From Flavobacterium pectinovorum (GTDB lineage Bacteria > Bacteroidota > Bacteroidia > Flavobacteriales > Flavobacteriaceae), in the NCBI RefSeq assembly GCF_006438875.1, contig NZ_RCZH01000004.1, forward strand, positions 124,001-188,000: a DNA stretch of 64,000 nucleotides, given 5' to 3'. Positions 16,139 to 26,154 of the stretch are shown here, in pieces; within the stretch, counting starts at the first letter, position 1; every line of letters starts with the position of its first letter. The notes under the pieces are model-generated. The model was given only the letters and a program-made list of their open reading frames with translations. It was not told the origin of the DNA and ran no database searches. Made by a program: the position numbers and the translations under genes.

Positions 16139-16221
16139 AAAATCAATTTGGTATCGCCAACCAAAACTCTGGATAAACTCCGGACGGCAATACTCATGTC
16201 TAATTTCTAAATTAAATCAAA

Positions 16222-16425
16222 ATGAAAAAACTAATACTTTTTGTCGCTTTTGCGTCATTATTCACGATATTTTCTTGTACTCCTGATGAATACGAGACTC
16301 AACCAAAAAAGGAAACAGAAAAAGTTGTTAATCCTTCAAAACCAACTTATGCGGATGGTCCTGGTGATACTGGTGGAATACCACCAACAAAACCACCAAT
16401 CAAAAATCCTGGTGGTGATGACTAA
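16222..16425 (+). CDS. Small lipoprotein with Pro/Gly-rich tail, cassette copy 2
   Basis: 67 aa. Signal peptide with lipobox TIFSC (Cys19), then TPDEYETQ, a Lys/Glu linker and the tail YADGPGDTGGIPPTKPPIKN. It shares SCTxDExET and GPGD with the 3845 protein. The mature peptide is only about 48 residues. It precedes the second TPR kinase with the same overlapping terminator. An exported signal or adaptor peptide is possible; the overlapping frame at 16241 is a shadow. Confidence 0.8.
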   Translation: MKKLILFVAFASLFTIFSCTPDEYETQPKKETEKVVNPSKPTYADGPGDTGGIPPTKPPIKNPGGDD

Positions 16426-16460
16426 ATAAATATTTTTAGTATCTAATTAATTACTATTTT

Positions 16461-16500
16461 CGGGGAAAGTAAATTTATATGTTACGGTCCCCGTTTTTTT
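16461..16500 (+). terminator. Terminator/attenuator overlapping kinase start, copy 2
   Basis: CGGGGA (16461-16466) pairs with TCCCCG (16488-16493), inner GTAA/TTAC, then seven T. The kinase ATG (16479) is in the loop. Compared with 4077-4115 the inner stem has changed bases yet still pairs, and the Leu and Arg codons differ only at silent positions. Confidence 0.8.
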
Positions 16501-18185
16501 ATTTTATTATATTTCTTTTTCTTTTTTCATGTACGGAAAAAAAGGCGATTAATACGAATACCGAAGCTATAGAAAAAGAGGCACTTAGTTTACGAGATAA
16601 AGCAGCTGAACATTTCGACAAACAAAATTTCAATACCGCTTTTAACGAATTTAACAAATCAAAACTACTTTTTGAAAAATTAAAAGACAGTGCTAATATT
16701 GGGTATGTGCTAATTCTAATGGCATCAATTCAGCAAGTCAACGGCGATTATTACGGCAGTAAGGAAACCGTAACCGAAGCATTATCCTATGTTAAAAACA
16801 ATAGCGAATATATCGCTATTATAAATAATAGATTAGGTATTGCTGACAAAGAACTTTCTCTTTATGATGATGCTATTTTTTATTATAAAAAAGCCGCTAA
16901 TGAGTTTTCAGATCCCATTGGTAAGCTAGGTCCTTTAAGCAATATTGCACCAGTTTATATCCAACAAAAAAAATATGATCAAGCAATCTCTCTTTTAGAA
17001 TCTCTTTTGAGCAAAAAAACATTAGAGAAGAAAGGCCAGGAAGTTAATGAATCCATACTACTGGACAACTTGGGTTATGCTTATTTTAAGAATGGTCTCG
17101 AAGAAAAAGGATTTCTTTTAATGAAAGACGCACTCCAAACAAGAACTAAATTTAAAGATACTTACGGAAGTATTGAAAGCTACCTGCACCTTGCCGATTA
17201 TTATGCAAAAAAAGACATTCCTAAATCAGATGAGAATGCTCTTGCAGCATATAATATAGCCACAAAACTAAATAGTGTCGACGAAAGATTAGAAGCAATG
17301 CAAATTTTAATCTCTAATAATCGTAGTAACCAAATCAAATATGTGCAAAAGTATTTTACTTTAAACGACAGCATTATTAAAGTTAGAAATAACTTTAAAA
17401 ATAAGTTTGCCAAAATAAAATACGACGCTAAAAAAGAAAAAGATGAAAATGTAAAACTTCGTTTAGAAAAAGCCGAAAACGAATTATCACTTCAAAAAGC
17501 CACTTATCTGCGAATTGTATTTGTTATCGTTTTTATCTTTTTAGTCATTCTAATAGCTATTTTAATACGTTATTATAAAAATAAAAATAAGGCTATAGAA
17601 TTTAAGACTTCGTACAATACAGAAGCCCGCATTGCTAAAAAAATCCACGATGAGTTAGCAAACGATGTATATCATGTGATTGCTTTTGCCGAATCTCAAA
17701 CATTATCTCAGGAAAACACTAAAGAGAATCTATTACAAAAATTAGATGATATTTATGGACGTGTGCGAGGAATTTCAAAAGAAAATAATAAAATTGATAC
17801 TGGTATAAATTTTACCTCCACTATAAAAGAAATGCTTTCGACTTACAATACCGGCGAAAGAAATATCATGATTACTAATCTGGATGATATCAACTGGGAA
17901 ATGATCGATGATACCAAAAAAGTCACTATAAGCCGGGTTTTACAAGAATTAATGGTAAATATGAAGAAACACAGTCAGGCAAATCTGGTTGTTATAAAAT
18001 TTGACAACGATCAAAAATCGATCTTGATAAACTATACTGATAATGGTAAAGGCTCCGAAAAAACAAAGATGGTAAAAAATGGTCTCAAAAATATGGAGAG
18101 CCGAATTCAGGCTGTTAAAGGAACTATTGATTTTGAAACAGAACCCGATAAAGGGTTTAGAGTAAAAATAGTAATGCCTAAATAA
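16479..18185 (+). CDS. TPR-containing sensor histidine kinase, copy 2
   Basis: 568 aa, collinear with the 4094 protein and sharing long stretches (NNFKNKFAKIKYD, NGDYYGSKET, VLQELMVNM). Signal peptide with Cys18 (LFSC), TPR-like helices, coiled coil, one span (about 345-365), His390 in IHDELANDVYH, N box and DNGKG. All catalytic motifs are intact. No response regulator follows; the next gene, a convergent acetyltransferase, starts 80 bp on. It may signal through the regulator at 5810-6478 or one elsewhere. Confidence 0.92.
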   Translation: MLRSPFFYFIIFLFLFSCTEKKAINTNTEAIEKEALSLRDKAAEHFDKQNFNTAFNEFNKSKLLFEKLKDSANIGYVLILMASIQQVNGDYYGSKETVTEALSYVKNNSEYIAIINNRLGIADKELSLYDDAIFYYKKAANEFSDPIGKLGPLSNIAPVYIQQKKYDQAISLLESLLSKKTLEKKGQEVNESILLDNLGYAYFKNGLEEKGFLLMKDALQTRTKFKDTYGSIESYLHLADYYAKKDIPKSDENALAAYNIATKLNSVDERLEAMQILISNNRSNQIKYVQKYFTLNDSIIKVRNNFKNKFAKIKYDAKKEKDENVKLRLEKAENELSLQKATYLRIVFVIVFIFLVILIAILIRYYKNKNKAIEFKTSYNTEARIAKKIHDELANDVYHVIAFAESQTLSQENTKENLLQKLDDIYGRVRGISKENNKIDTGINFTSTIKEMLSTYNTGERNIMITNLDDINWEMIDDTKKVTISRVLQELMVNMKKHSQANLVVIKFDNDQKSILINYTDNGKGSEKTKMVKNGLKNMESRIQAVKGTIDFETEPDKGFRVKIVMPK

Positions 18186-18265
18186 GGAAAAGAAATTGTT
18201 ATTTGGACTTTATATTAAACCGCTTGCACAAAACTGTTTTAGTAGTTATTCAGGCTTTGAAAGCT

Positions 18266-18787
18266 TTATGTTGTCAATCTAAATAAAACAAGATTTGGAT
18301 TATCTTCGACGCTATCGTCTAATTTCTTAAAATTTAATTTTTGAAGAAGTTTAGTTGAGCTTTGATTGTCTTTATGTACAAGTGCATCTATCGTGTTTAT
18401 TTCAAGTGTTTTAATTGCATATTCTATAACTTTTTCCACAGCTTCAATCATAATTCCCTTACCTTGGTATTCCGTAAGAAGCTCATATCCAATTTCACAT
18501 TTTTTTAAATTATCTAAGAATTCAAACAGACAAATTGTACCAATTAGTTTGTCTTCGCCAGTCTTTGTAATTGCCCAATAAAAAAGTTCTTCACTTTCAT
18601 TTTCAATTATACTGTTAATAAAATTTAAGGCATCTTCTACTGTTTTGCATGGTTTTCTGTCAAGAAATTTATTTATTTCTATGTCTGAACGTAATTGCAA
18701 TATTTCTTCGGAATCACTTTTTGAAAGTTTCCGAAGCGTCAATCTTTCAGAAATCAATATTCGGGAAGTTTGTAATTTCCTGTTCAT
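18266..18787 (-). CDS. GNAT acetyltransferase, RimJ/RimL type
   Basis: 173 aa from ATG 18787 (an in-frame TTG at 18814 is less likely). It has the N-terminal strand ISERLTLRKLSKSD, the FWAI strand, GYELLTEYQGKGIMIEAV (acetyl-CoA loop with Q-G-K-G) and the C-terminal DNQSSTKLLQKLNFKK. It probably acetylates N-terminal or small-molecule amines; substrate unknown. Single gene. Confidence 0.9.
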   Translation of the reverse strand: MNRKLQTSRILISERLTLRKLSKSDSEEILQLRSDIEINKFLDRKPCKTVEDALNFINSIIENESEELFYWAITKTGEDKLIGTICLFEFLDNLKKCEIGYELLTEYQGKGIMIEAVEKVIEYAIKTLEINTIDALVHKDNQSSTKLLQKLNFKKLDDSVEDNPNLVLFRLTT

Positions 18788-18883
18788 TTTTTGTTTTTTA
18801 AAATGGTTTGTCAAACGCTTTGATTTGAATTTATATATAAATCTAACTAATCAAAAAGTTACAATAATTTATCAAATTTAAAC

Positions 18884-18918
18884 AAAAAAACCTCCCAGAA
18901 TTTTACTTCTGGAAGGCT
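18884..18918 (-). terminator. Terminator of the efflux operon
   Basis: On the minus strand CCTTCCAGAA / TTCTGGGAGG followed by seven T; one mismatch in the stem. Confidence 0.8.
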
Positions 18919-18946
18919 CCTACAATAACTAATTAAAATAGGCATC

Positions 18947-20395
18947 CTATTTCCAACCGCCGCCTAAGTCTCTGTAAACATGAACCGCAGCATTCAGTTG
19001 TTCTTTTTTAGTATCTACTAATTCTAATTTCGCTTCTAATGCATCACGTTGAGTCATTAAAACTTCGAAATAATCAACTCTCGCTGACTTAAATAAATCA
19101 TTAGAAACATCAATTGATGTGTTTAAAGCATCAACTTGTTGCGATTTAAGATCATAACCTTTCTGTAAGTTTTCAATCTTAGAAAGCTGGTTTGATACTT
19201 CTAAATAAGCATTCAAAACCGTACGATCATAATTATATAATGCCTGAAGCTGTCTTGCGTTTGCACTTGCAAATTCAGCTTTAATAGCGTTTCTGTTAAT
19301 CAATGGTGCTGCTAAATCTCCTGCCAAAGAATACAAAAGAGATTCCGGAAACGTAAACAAATAAGCAGGTTTGAAAGCATTTACACCAATTGCAGCAGAA
19401 ATATCCAATGAAGGATAAAACTCAGCACGTGCTACTTTAACATCCAATTTTGCAGCTACAAGCTCCAATTCTGCTTGTTTAACATCTGGACGATTTGCCA
19501 ATAATTGAGACGGAATTCCTGAACTCACAGCCGCAGGTAATAAACTCAAGAAGTTGGTACTATCTGTTCTTTTAATTTCTTGTGGATATCTACCCAACAA
19601 AAAGTTGATTTTATTCTCTGCTTCTTTGATTTGCTGACGAATATCAAACTCCATACTTTTTGAAGTTAATACCTCGGCTTCAAACTTCTTAACTCCCAGT
19701 TCTGTAGCTCTTGCAGCCTGCTTCTGAATTTTTACAATTTCTAAAGCATTTGACTGTAATTTAATCGTTTGGTTTATAATATCTAACTGAGTATCCAAAG
19801 CCAACAATTCATAATAAGAATCAGCAACTTCGGCAATAAGATTTGTAATTACAAAGTTTTTACCTTCAACAGTCGCTAAATATCTGTTCAAAGCTGCTTT
19901 TTTAGAATTACGCAGTTTTTTCCAAATATCCACTTCCCAGTTTGCATAAGCCGAAATGGTAAAATCACCAAGCGGATCAGGAGTTTCTATACCTGGTTTA
20001 ATTTCAGTTGTAGCATCACCCGCACCCTGGCTTGTGTATCTCCCTACTTTCTCTATTCCGGCTCCGGCACGAACACCAACAGTTGGTAATAAAAGTCCTT
20101 TTTTAACTCGGATATCGTTCTTTGCAATTTCAATTTCCTGCAGAGTGATATTTAATTCCTGATTGTTTTTTAAAGCAACATCAATTAAATCTACAAGGTT
20201 TTGATCTTTAAAATAATCTTTCCATTGTAAAGCTGAGGTGTTGTTTGGATCCTGAGTTTGGACAGTTTGACCAAATGATTCAGGAACTGGCGTACTTGTA
20301 GTAGGTGCTGCCTCAGGCGCAGGGGCTTTACACCCTGCAACCGTAAGACATAATCCTAACACAATACCATATTGATATGTTTTGAATTTATACAT
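18947..20395 (-). CDS. Outer-membrane efflux lipoprotein (TolC/NodT family)
   Basis: 482 aa from ATG 20395, which overlaps the end of the RND gene by 8 bp (ATGTATAA); an earlier TTG is less likely. Signal peptide with lipobox VAGC, then KAPAPEAAPT. Two internal repeats of the long-helix fold are visible (NNQELNITLQEIEIAKND; RPDVKQAELELVAAKLDVK), with the RPDVxxAE motif of this family. It forms the outer-membrane channel of the tripartite pump. Confidence 0.93.
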   Translation of the reverse strand: MYKFKTYQYGIVLGLCLTVAGCKAPAPEAAPTTSTPVPESFGQTVQTQDPNNTSALQWKDYFKDQNLVDLIDVALKNNQELNITLQEIEIAKNDIRVKKGLLLPTVGVRAGAGIEKVGRYTSQGAGDATTEIKPGIETPDPLGDFTISAYANWEVDIWKKLRNSKKAALNRYLATVEGKNFVITNLIAEVADSYYELLALDTQLDIINQTIKLQSNALEIVKIQKQAARATELGVKKFEAEVLTSKSMEFDIRQQIKEAENKINFLLGRYPQEIKRTDSTNFLSLLPAAVSSGIPSQLLANRPDVKQAELELVAAKLDVKVARAEFYPSLDISAAIGVNAFKPAYLFTFPESLLYSLAGDLAAPLINRNAIKAEFASANARQLQALYNYDRTVLNAYLEVSNQLSKIENLQKGYDLKSQQVDALNTSIDVSNDLFKSARVDYFEVLMTQRDALEAKLELVDTKKEQLNAAVHVYRDLGGGWK

Positions 20396-23300
20396 GATTG
20401 TTATCAATTTCTTCTGTTAATGGATTCTCTTCTTCATTTTTCACCAATTTGTGTTTCTCTGCTATTCTTCCAAAAATGTAATACAATCCAGGAATCACAA
20501 ACACTCCACAAATGGTTCCAATAAGCATACCTCCAGCGGCAGCAGTACCAATAGTTCTGTTACCAATTTTACCCGGACCAGTCGCAAAGGCAAGAGGTAA
20601 TAATCCTGCTATAAAAGCAAATGAAGTCATCAAAATAGGACGGAACCTCGCTCTCGCTCCTTCCATTGCGGCTTCAAGAACTGTTTTTCCTGCTGCATGT
20701 CGCTGTATTGCGAACTCTACAATCAGTACGGCATTTTTACCCAATAAACCAATAAGCATTACCATTGCAACCTGAGCATAAATATTGTTTTCTAATCCTG
20801 TTAATTTCAACAGAAGGAAAGCTCCAAAAATACCCGCCGGCAAAGAAAGAATTACTGATAATGGCAGAATAAAACTTTCGTATTGCGCTGCTAATACCAA
20901 ATAAACAAATCCTAAACAAATCAAGAATACCCAAATTGCCTGATTACCCTGAGCAACCTCATCGGCAGAAATACCTGCCCAGTCAATATCATATCCTCTA
21001 GGTAATTTTTTCTCAGCAACTTCCTGAATCACTTTAATAGCTGTACCGGAACTATATCCTACGGCCGGACCACCACTAATTTCAGTAGAAGTATACATGT
21101 TATGTCTTGTAATTTCTGAAAGACCATATACTTTTTCTAATTTCATAAAAGCTGAAAAAGGAACCATTTCATCACGGTTATTTTTCACATAAAGTTTTAA
21201 GATATCATCTGGCTGTGCACGATATTCCGGCGAAGCCTGAACGATTACCTTATAGTTAATTCCGTATTTAATGAAACTGATCTCATAGTTACTACCAACA
21301 AGAGTTGACAAAGTGTTCATCGCGTTTTCGATAGAAACTCCTTTTTGTTGTGCCAAATCATTGTCGACTTTCATCATGTACTGAGGGAAACTCGCACTAA
21401 AGAAACTAAATACGTTAGATAATTCCGGACGTTTATTCAATTCTTCAACAAACTCTTTATTAACAGCTTCCATTTTTTTGAAATCTCCTGAACCTGTTTT
21501 ATCCAGTAAACGAAGTTCAAATCCTCCAGCTGCTCCATATCCTGGTACTGCCGGCGGTTGGAAAAATTCAATATTAGCTCCCGGAATATCTTTCGATTTT
21601 TCTTCCAGTTCTGTCATAACTTCCTGTACCGATTCTTTACGATCGTTCCAGTCTTTTAAGTTGATCAAACAAGTACCTGAATTCGATCCGGTACCTTCAG
21701 TCAAAATTTCATAACCTGCTAATGAAGAAACTGATTTTACTCCGTCTATCGTTTCGGCTATTTTTTGTAATTTCTCTGCAATATTATTGGTTCTTTCTAA
21801 TGATGAACCCGGAGGTGTTTGGATAATAGCATAAAACATTCCCTGATCCTCATTCGGGATAAATCCAGAAGGAACCGTGCTGCTGATCAACCATGTTCCT
21901 GCACAAAATCCAAGAAGCGCAATAATAGTAACAGCTCTTCTATTTACAATTTTAGCCAGTACATTTTGGTATTTACCTTGTGCCAGGTTAAACTTGTTGT
22001 TAAAACCATCTATAAAACTATTAATAGGCGTTTTCTTTTTAGGTTTACCATGGTTGTTTTTTAACATCATCGCACAAAGTGCAGGTGTCAAAGTCAAAGC
22101 CACAATACCGGAAAGAATAATTGCTGTTGCCATCGTGATCGAGAACTGTCGATAGAAAACTCCAACAGGACCAGACATAAATGCAACCGGAATAAATACT
22201 GCAGCCATCAAGAAGGTAATTGCAACAATAGCTCCTGCAATCTCATGCATCGCTTTTTTAGTTGCTTTTAGTGGCGAAAGATGCTCTTCCTCCATCTTGG
22301 CGTGAACAGCTTCAATTACTACAATCGCATCATCGACGACGACCCCAATTGCCAAAACCAACGCAAATAAGGTGATTAAGTTCAAAGAAATATCAAAGAA
22401 TTGCATAAATACGAAAGTTCCAATTAAAGAAACCGGTACCGCAATTGCCGGAATAATCGTAGAACGCCAGTCTCCTAAGAAAAGGAAAACTACTAATCCT
22501 ACCAGAATAAAAGCTTCGATCAAAGTGTGAATTACTTTTTCGATAGAAGCATCAAGGAATTTAGAAACGTCATAAGAGATTTCATAATCCATTCCTTTCG
22601 GAAATTTCTGCTTGATTTTTTCAAGTTTCGCTTTTACATCTTCAATAACCTGATTGGCATTACTACCAAAAGATTGTTTCAATACGATCGCAGCAGATGG
22701 TTTTCCATTCAAATTAGAATAGATATCATACATCGAACTTCCAAATTCAATTTTAGCAATATCCTTCAAACGTAAAAGTTCTCCGTTGCTATTTGATTTT
22801 ACAACAATATTCTCATATTGTTCCTTAGTTGTAAAACGTCCTGAATACTTTAATACATACTCAAATGCTTGAGAACGTTTACCGGAGCTTTCACCCGTTT
22901 TACCAGGAGAAGCCTCTAAACTCTGACTTGATAATGCTTCCATTACCTCATCAGCAGATATTTTGTAAGCTAACATGCGGTCAGGTTTCAACCAGATACG
23001 CATGGCATATTCACGTGTTCCTAAGATATCTCCGGAACCAATACCGTTTACCCTTTTTAATTCTGATAATACGTTGATATCTGCGTAGTTGTATAAGAAC
23101 TTCATGTCGGTATTTTTATCCGTACTATAAAGATTCACATACATCAACATACTCGGAACTTCACGAGTAATCTTTACACCCTCTCTTACTACTAATGGAG
23201 GTAATTTATTGGTAACCGAAGCCACACGGTTCTGAACGTTAATAGCAGCCTGATTAGGATCTGTACCTAAGTTAAATACTACTTGAATACTCGCTTCACC

Positions 23301-23555
23301 GTCATTTCCGGCATCAGAGGTCATATATTTCATTCCGGGAACACCATTCAATGCTCTTTCTAAAGGAATAACAACCGATTTGATCATAAGCTCTCCATTA
23401 GATCCCGGGTAATCTGCCGTAACATTTACCATTGGAGGAGAAATGGAAGGGAATTGCGTAATAGGTAAATTCATCACCGACAATATCCCTAAAAAGACAA
23501 TAACCAAGGATATTACTATCGACAGTACAGGTCTTTGAATAAATTTATTAAACAT
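20388..23555 (-). CDS. RND efflux pump inner-membrane subunit (AcrB/HAE1 type)
   Basis: 1055 aa, full length. The start MFNKFIQRPVLSIVISLVIV is the first span; two large periplasmic domains alternate with twelve spans. The proton-relay pair Asp-Asp is present in VLAIGVVVDDAIVVIEAV, and GLLGKNAVLIVEFA carries the matching Lys. It exports drugs, bile-like compounds or lipophilic metabolites by proton exchange. It lies between the adaptor and channel genes in one operon. Confidence 0.96.
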   Translation of the reverse strand: MFNKFIQRPVLSIVISLVIVFLGILSVMNLPITQFPSISPPMVNVTADYPGSNGELMIKSVVIPLERALNGVPGMKYMTSDAGNDGEASIQVVFNLGTDPNQAAINVQNRVASVTNKLPPLVVREGVKITREVPSMLMYVNLYSTDKNTDMKFLYNYADINVLSELKRVNGIGSGDILGTREYAMRIWLKPDRMLAYKISADEVMEALSSQSLEASPGKTGESSGKRSQAFEYVLKYSGRFTTKEQYENIVVKSNSNGELLRLKDIAKIEFGSSMYDIYSNLNGKPSAAIVLKQSFGSNANQVIEDVKAKLEKIKQKFPKGMDYEISYDVSKFLDASIEKVIHTLIEAFILVGLVVFLFLGDWRSTIIPAIAVPVSLIGTFVFMQFFDISLNLITLFALVLAIGVVVDDAIVVIEAVHAKMEEEHLSPLKATKKAMHEIAGAIVAITFLMAAVFIPVAFMSGPVGVFYRQFSITMATAIILSGIVALTLTPALCAMMLKNNHGKPKKKTPINSFIDGFNNKFNLAQGKYQNVLAKIVNRRAVTIIALLGFCAGTWLISSTVPSGFIPNEDQGMFYAIIQTPPGSSLERTNNIAEKLQKIAETIDGVKSVSSLAGYEILTEGTGSNSGTCLINLKDWNDRKESVQEVMTELEEKSKDIPGANIEFFQPPAVPGYGAAGGFELRLLDKTGSGDFKKMEAVNKEFVEELNKRPELSNVFSFFSASFPQYMMKVDNDLAQQKGVSIENAMNTLSTLVGSNYEISFIKYGINYKVIVQASPEYRAQPDDILKLYVKNNRDEMVPFSAFMKLEKVYGLSEITRHNMYTSTEISGGPAVGYSSGTAIKVIQEVAEKKLPRGYDIDWAGISADEVAQGNQAIWVFLICLGFVYLVLAAQYESFILPLSVILSLPAGIFGAFLLLKLTGLENNIYAQVAMVMLIGLLGKNAVLIVEFAIQRHAAGKTVLEAAMEGARARFRPILMTSFAFIAGLLPLAFATGPGKIGNRTIGTAAAGGMLIGTICGVFVIPGLYYIFGRIAEKHKLVKNEEENPLTEEIDNNHV

Positions 23556-23654
23556 TTGTATATTTTTTAATGATTAAACCAAATTGGAGTAAAATGTAAT
23601 TTGTGAAATGTAAACTGTAAACTGTTACTGTAAACTGACACTAAATACTGTTAC

Positions 23655-24737
23655 TTATTCCGCTTTTACGCGCAAATGATTAATTACCGTTTGAGGAGAT
23701 TGGAAATCATATTTAATTTTGTCGTTCTCTTTTACTTTCTGAACTCCTTCAAGTAAAATTTTATCTGTTTCAGTAAGTCCAGTTTTTACAACATACAAAT
23801 CTGGAACTTCACCTGTAATTGTGATTTCTCTTGAAGTCACTTTATTGTTTTTATCAACAACAAAAACATACTTTTTATCCTGAATTTCGTAAGTCGCTTT
23901 TTGTGGAATCACAATAGCATTTTTAAGCGGAACAATCATTTGAACTTGTCCTGTTTCTCCGTTTCTAAGTAATTTTCCGGAATTAGGGAATCTTGCTCTA
24001 AAAGCGATATTTCCTGTTTCGTTGTTAAATTCACTTTCGATAACTTCTACATTTCCTTTTTCTTTAAAAGTTTCTCCATTAGCAAGAACCAAGCTAACTT
24101 TATTATCAGCACGGTCTTTTACATCTGTTTGATATTGAAGATATTCAGGCTCAGAAACATTGAAATAAGCAAACATTTGACTGTTGTCTGAAAGACTTGT
24201 CAACAATTCGCCTTCGTCAATAAGACTTCCAAGTTTTAAAGGAATACGGTCAATTGTTCCGTCAAACGGAGCTCTGATTTCTGTGAATGATAAATGAAGT
24301 TTTGCTAATGCAACTTCAGCTTTTGCAGATTGCAATTTTGCCTGAGCTACACTTAACTCGTTTTTAGAAACGATATTTTTATCTGCCAATAATTTAGAAT
24401 TCTGCAATTCAATTTCTACTGATTTTTGTTCAGCTTGTGCTTTAAGTAATTCTGCCTCATACATGTTTGGCATAATTTTAAACAACAGCTGACCTTTTTT
24501 TACGAACTGTCCTTCATCAACATAAATATTTTGTAAAAACCCTTTTTCCTGGGCGCGCAGTTCGATGTTACGTACAGATTTAATCTGTGAAACATATTGT
24601 TTGGTAAATGAAGTGTCAATTTTTACCGGATTAGTAACAGTAAATTTTTCAGCTTCTTCTTTCTCTTCTTTTTTAGCTGTACAGCTAGTAAGGCACACTA
24701 GGGCAATTAAGCCTGTGAACAAGATAATTCTTTTCAT
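23655..24737 (-). CDS. RND efflux periplasmic adaptor (AcrA type) lipoprotein
   Basis: 360 aa. Lipobox LTSC, then TAKKEEKEEAEK. The first lipoyl half (IELRAQEKGFLQNIYVDEGQ, VKKGQLLFKI), the alpha hairpin (AELLKAQAEQKSVEIELQNS), the second half-lipoyl (IRAPFDGTIDRIPLKLGSLI) and beta-barrel follow. First gene of the operon (adaptor, pump, channel); 99 bp separate it from the pump gene. Confidence 0.95.
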   Translation of the reverse strand: MKRIILFTGLIALVCLTSCTAKKEEKEEAEKFTVTNPVKIDTSFTKQYVSQIKSVRNIELRAQEKGFLQNIYVDEGQFVKKGQLLFKIMPNMYEAELLKAQAEQKSVEIELQNSKLLADKNIVSKNELSVAQAKLQSAKAEVALAKLHLSFTEIRAPFDGTIDRIPLKLGSLIDEGELLTSLSDNSQMFAYFNVSEPEYLQYQTDVKDRADNKVSLVLANGETFKEKGNVEVIESEFNNETGNIAFRARFPNSGKLLRNGETGQVQMIVPLKNAIVIPQKATYEIQDKKYVFVVDKNNKVTSREITITGEVPDLYVVKTGLTETDKILLEGVQKVKENDKIKYDFQSPQTVINHLRVKAE

Positions 24738-24913
24738 GATTTTATTTGGAAATTAAGCGATTGGATGCTTGGAATACAGAGATTCCTTTGGATGAAAAAA
24801 TGCATCAGCCAGCCTTAGTCAGAACTTAACTTTCATATAAGAAGAAGTAAAAAAAAAAATACATCAACAAGATATGCAGATCACAACTTAGGTAACCGAT
24901 GTATACTGTTGAA

Positions 24914-25294
24914 TCAAATTCTTAAAACCTGTTGGGTAATGTAGATAGGATTTGAGTTGCCACAAAATGGCGCGAAGAATTTAAAACGATTATCATTTAC
25001 AATAGTCTGACTTGCAAAGGAAAGGTACCAATTGTCAAGTAAACTGTAATTTGTTGCAAAAAATTTATTCGTAAGTCCATCTTTAAGATTATCACTTCCA
25101 AGATATTCTTCTTCAAGATCTACATCAGCGTCTTCGATTATTGAAGAGCCCTGATCCTGATTAGTGAATTTTATGCGATGCTTTTTCTCAAGAGTGTGTT
25201 GATGAAAGTTTTGTGGAGTACCTGCATTAAGATATTGCCCTCCGCCGAACAGAAGGAAATTCATGAATACTAAAAATACTATTATCTTTCTCAT
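24914..25294 (-). CDS. Secreted small protein, unknown
   Basis: 126 aa from ATG 25294, since MRKIIVFLVFMNFLLFGGGQ is a signal peptide; the frame extends 11 codons upstream from a non-ATG start. The mature part has acidic DADVDLEEEY and a Cys near the end, with no recognised family. It is 176 bp upstream of the efflux operon and might be co-transcribed. The flanking 25295-25553 is AT-rich with no gene. Confidence 0.65.
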   Translation of the reverse strand: MRKIIVFLVFMNFLLFGGGQYLNAGTPQNFHQHTLEKKHRIKFTNQDQGSSIIEDADVDLEEEYLGSDNLKDGLTNKFFATNYSLLDNWYLSFASQTIVNDNRFKFFAPFCGNSNPIYITQQVLRI

Positions 25295-25553
25295 TTGGGT
25301 GCGAAAGTAATCAAAGTATCTAAACAAAAAAAGAATTTTTACTAAGGTTTAACATTAAAAAAACACGAAAACGTTTTAATTCTTTTTTTAGGCATCAATT
25401 TTACTAAATTATTATTTTTTAATGCGAAAAAATCACAAAAAAACTCGTTCAAATCAGAATCAGTTTAAGACGAAACTCAAAACAGAACAAAAACCATCAA
25501 AATCGTAAATAATTGAGCCTGTATATTTTATTCAATAAGTTTGAATCTTAATT

Positions 25554-25958
25554 TTATAGCAGAACTTCCATTATGGTAAATTCCTGTCCTTCTTTAGAGA
25601 ATTTTTTGTGCGTATCTGTCATTCCAAATTTCTCATAGAATAACTTTTTATTACTCCTTGCATTGCACCAAATTTTTCTTAAATTTTGTTCACGGGCACT
25701 TTTAAAAATAAAATTCAACAATTCAGAGGCAATTCCTTTACCTTGAAATTCTTCTAAAGTTGCCAATTTTCTAAATTGCATTTCCTGATCAACAACAAAG
25801 CAAGAAACTATTGACACCAATTTTTCCTGATCAAAAACTCCAAAATGCAATCCCAGATCATCTTCTTCTAATTGCACAAATTCAATAGGTTGATCTGGCC
25901 ACATTACTTTATGTCTGATTTCCCAGGTTTGAGAGGCTTCAATTGCTTTGATTTCCAT
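25554..25958 (-). CDS. GNAT acetyltransferase
   Basis: 134 aa from ATG 25958; the longer frame adds 32 residues not typical of the family. It has EIRHKVMWPDQP at the start, a LHFGVFDQEKLVSIVS strand, the acetyl-CoA motif RKLATLEEFQGKGIASELL (Q-G-K-G-I-A), and WCNARSNKKLFYEKFGM. Resembles ElaA-like or YjcF-like acetyltransferases. Substrate unknown. Confidence 0.88.
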   Translation of the reverse strand: MEIKAIEASQTWEIRHKVMWPDQPIEFVQLEEDDLGLHFGVFDQEKLVSIVSCFVVDQEMQFRKLATLEEFQGKGIASELLNFIFKSAREQNLRKIWCNARSNKKLFYEKFGMTDTHKKFSKEGQEFTIMEVLL

Positions 25959-26154
25959 TATTTTCAATTTTTTGACCGATTCAAATTTAAGATTTTTAAA
26001 GGCTATATTTTCTTTCCAACCTGGTATACCTATTCTATTCATTACCAAAAACATAGAAAACCAAAAACTCAGATTAACTCGAAATAAATAAGATAAATCG
26101 TTCTATTCTAATTAATAATATTTATTTTTATGTCATCTAAAAACAAATTCAGTT

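Noticed and set aside
16241..16429. Overlapping second frame on the small lipoprotein gene
   Set aside because: The other frame has a clean lipobox and a paralog, this one has neither.
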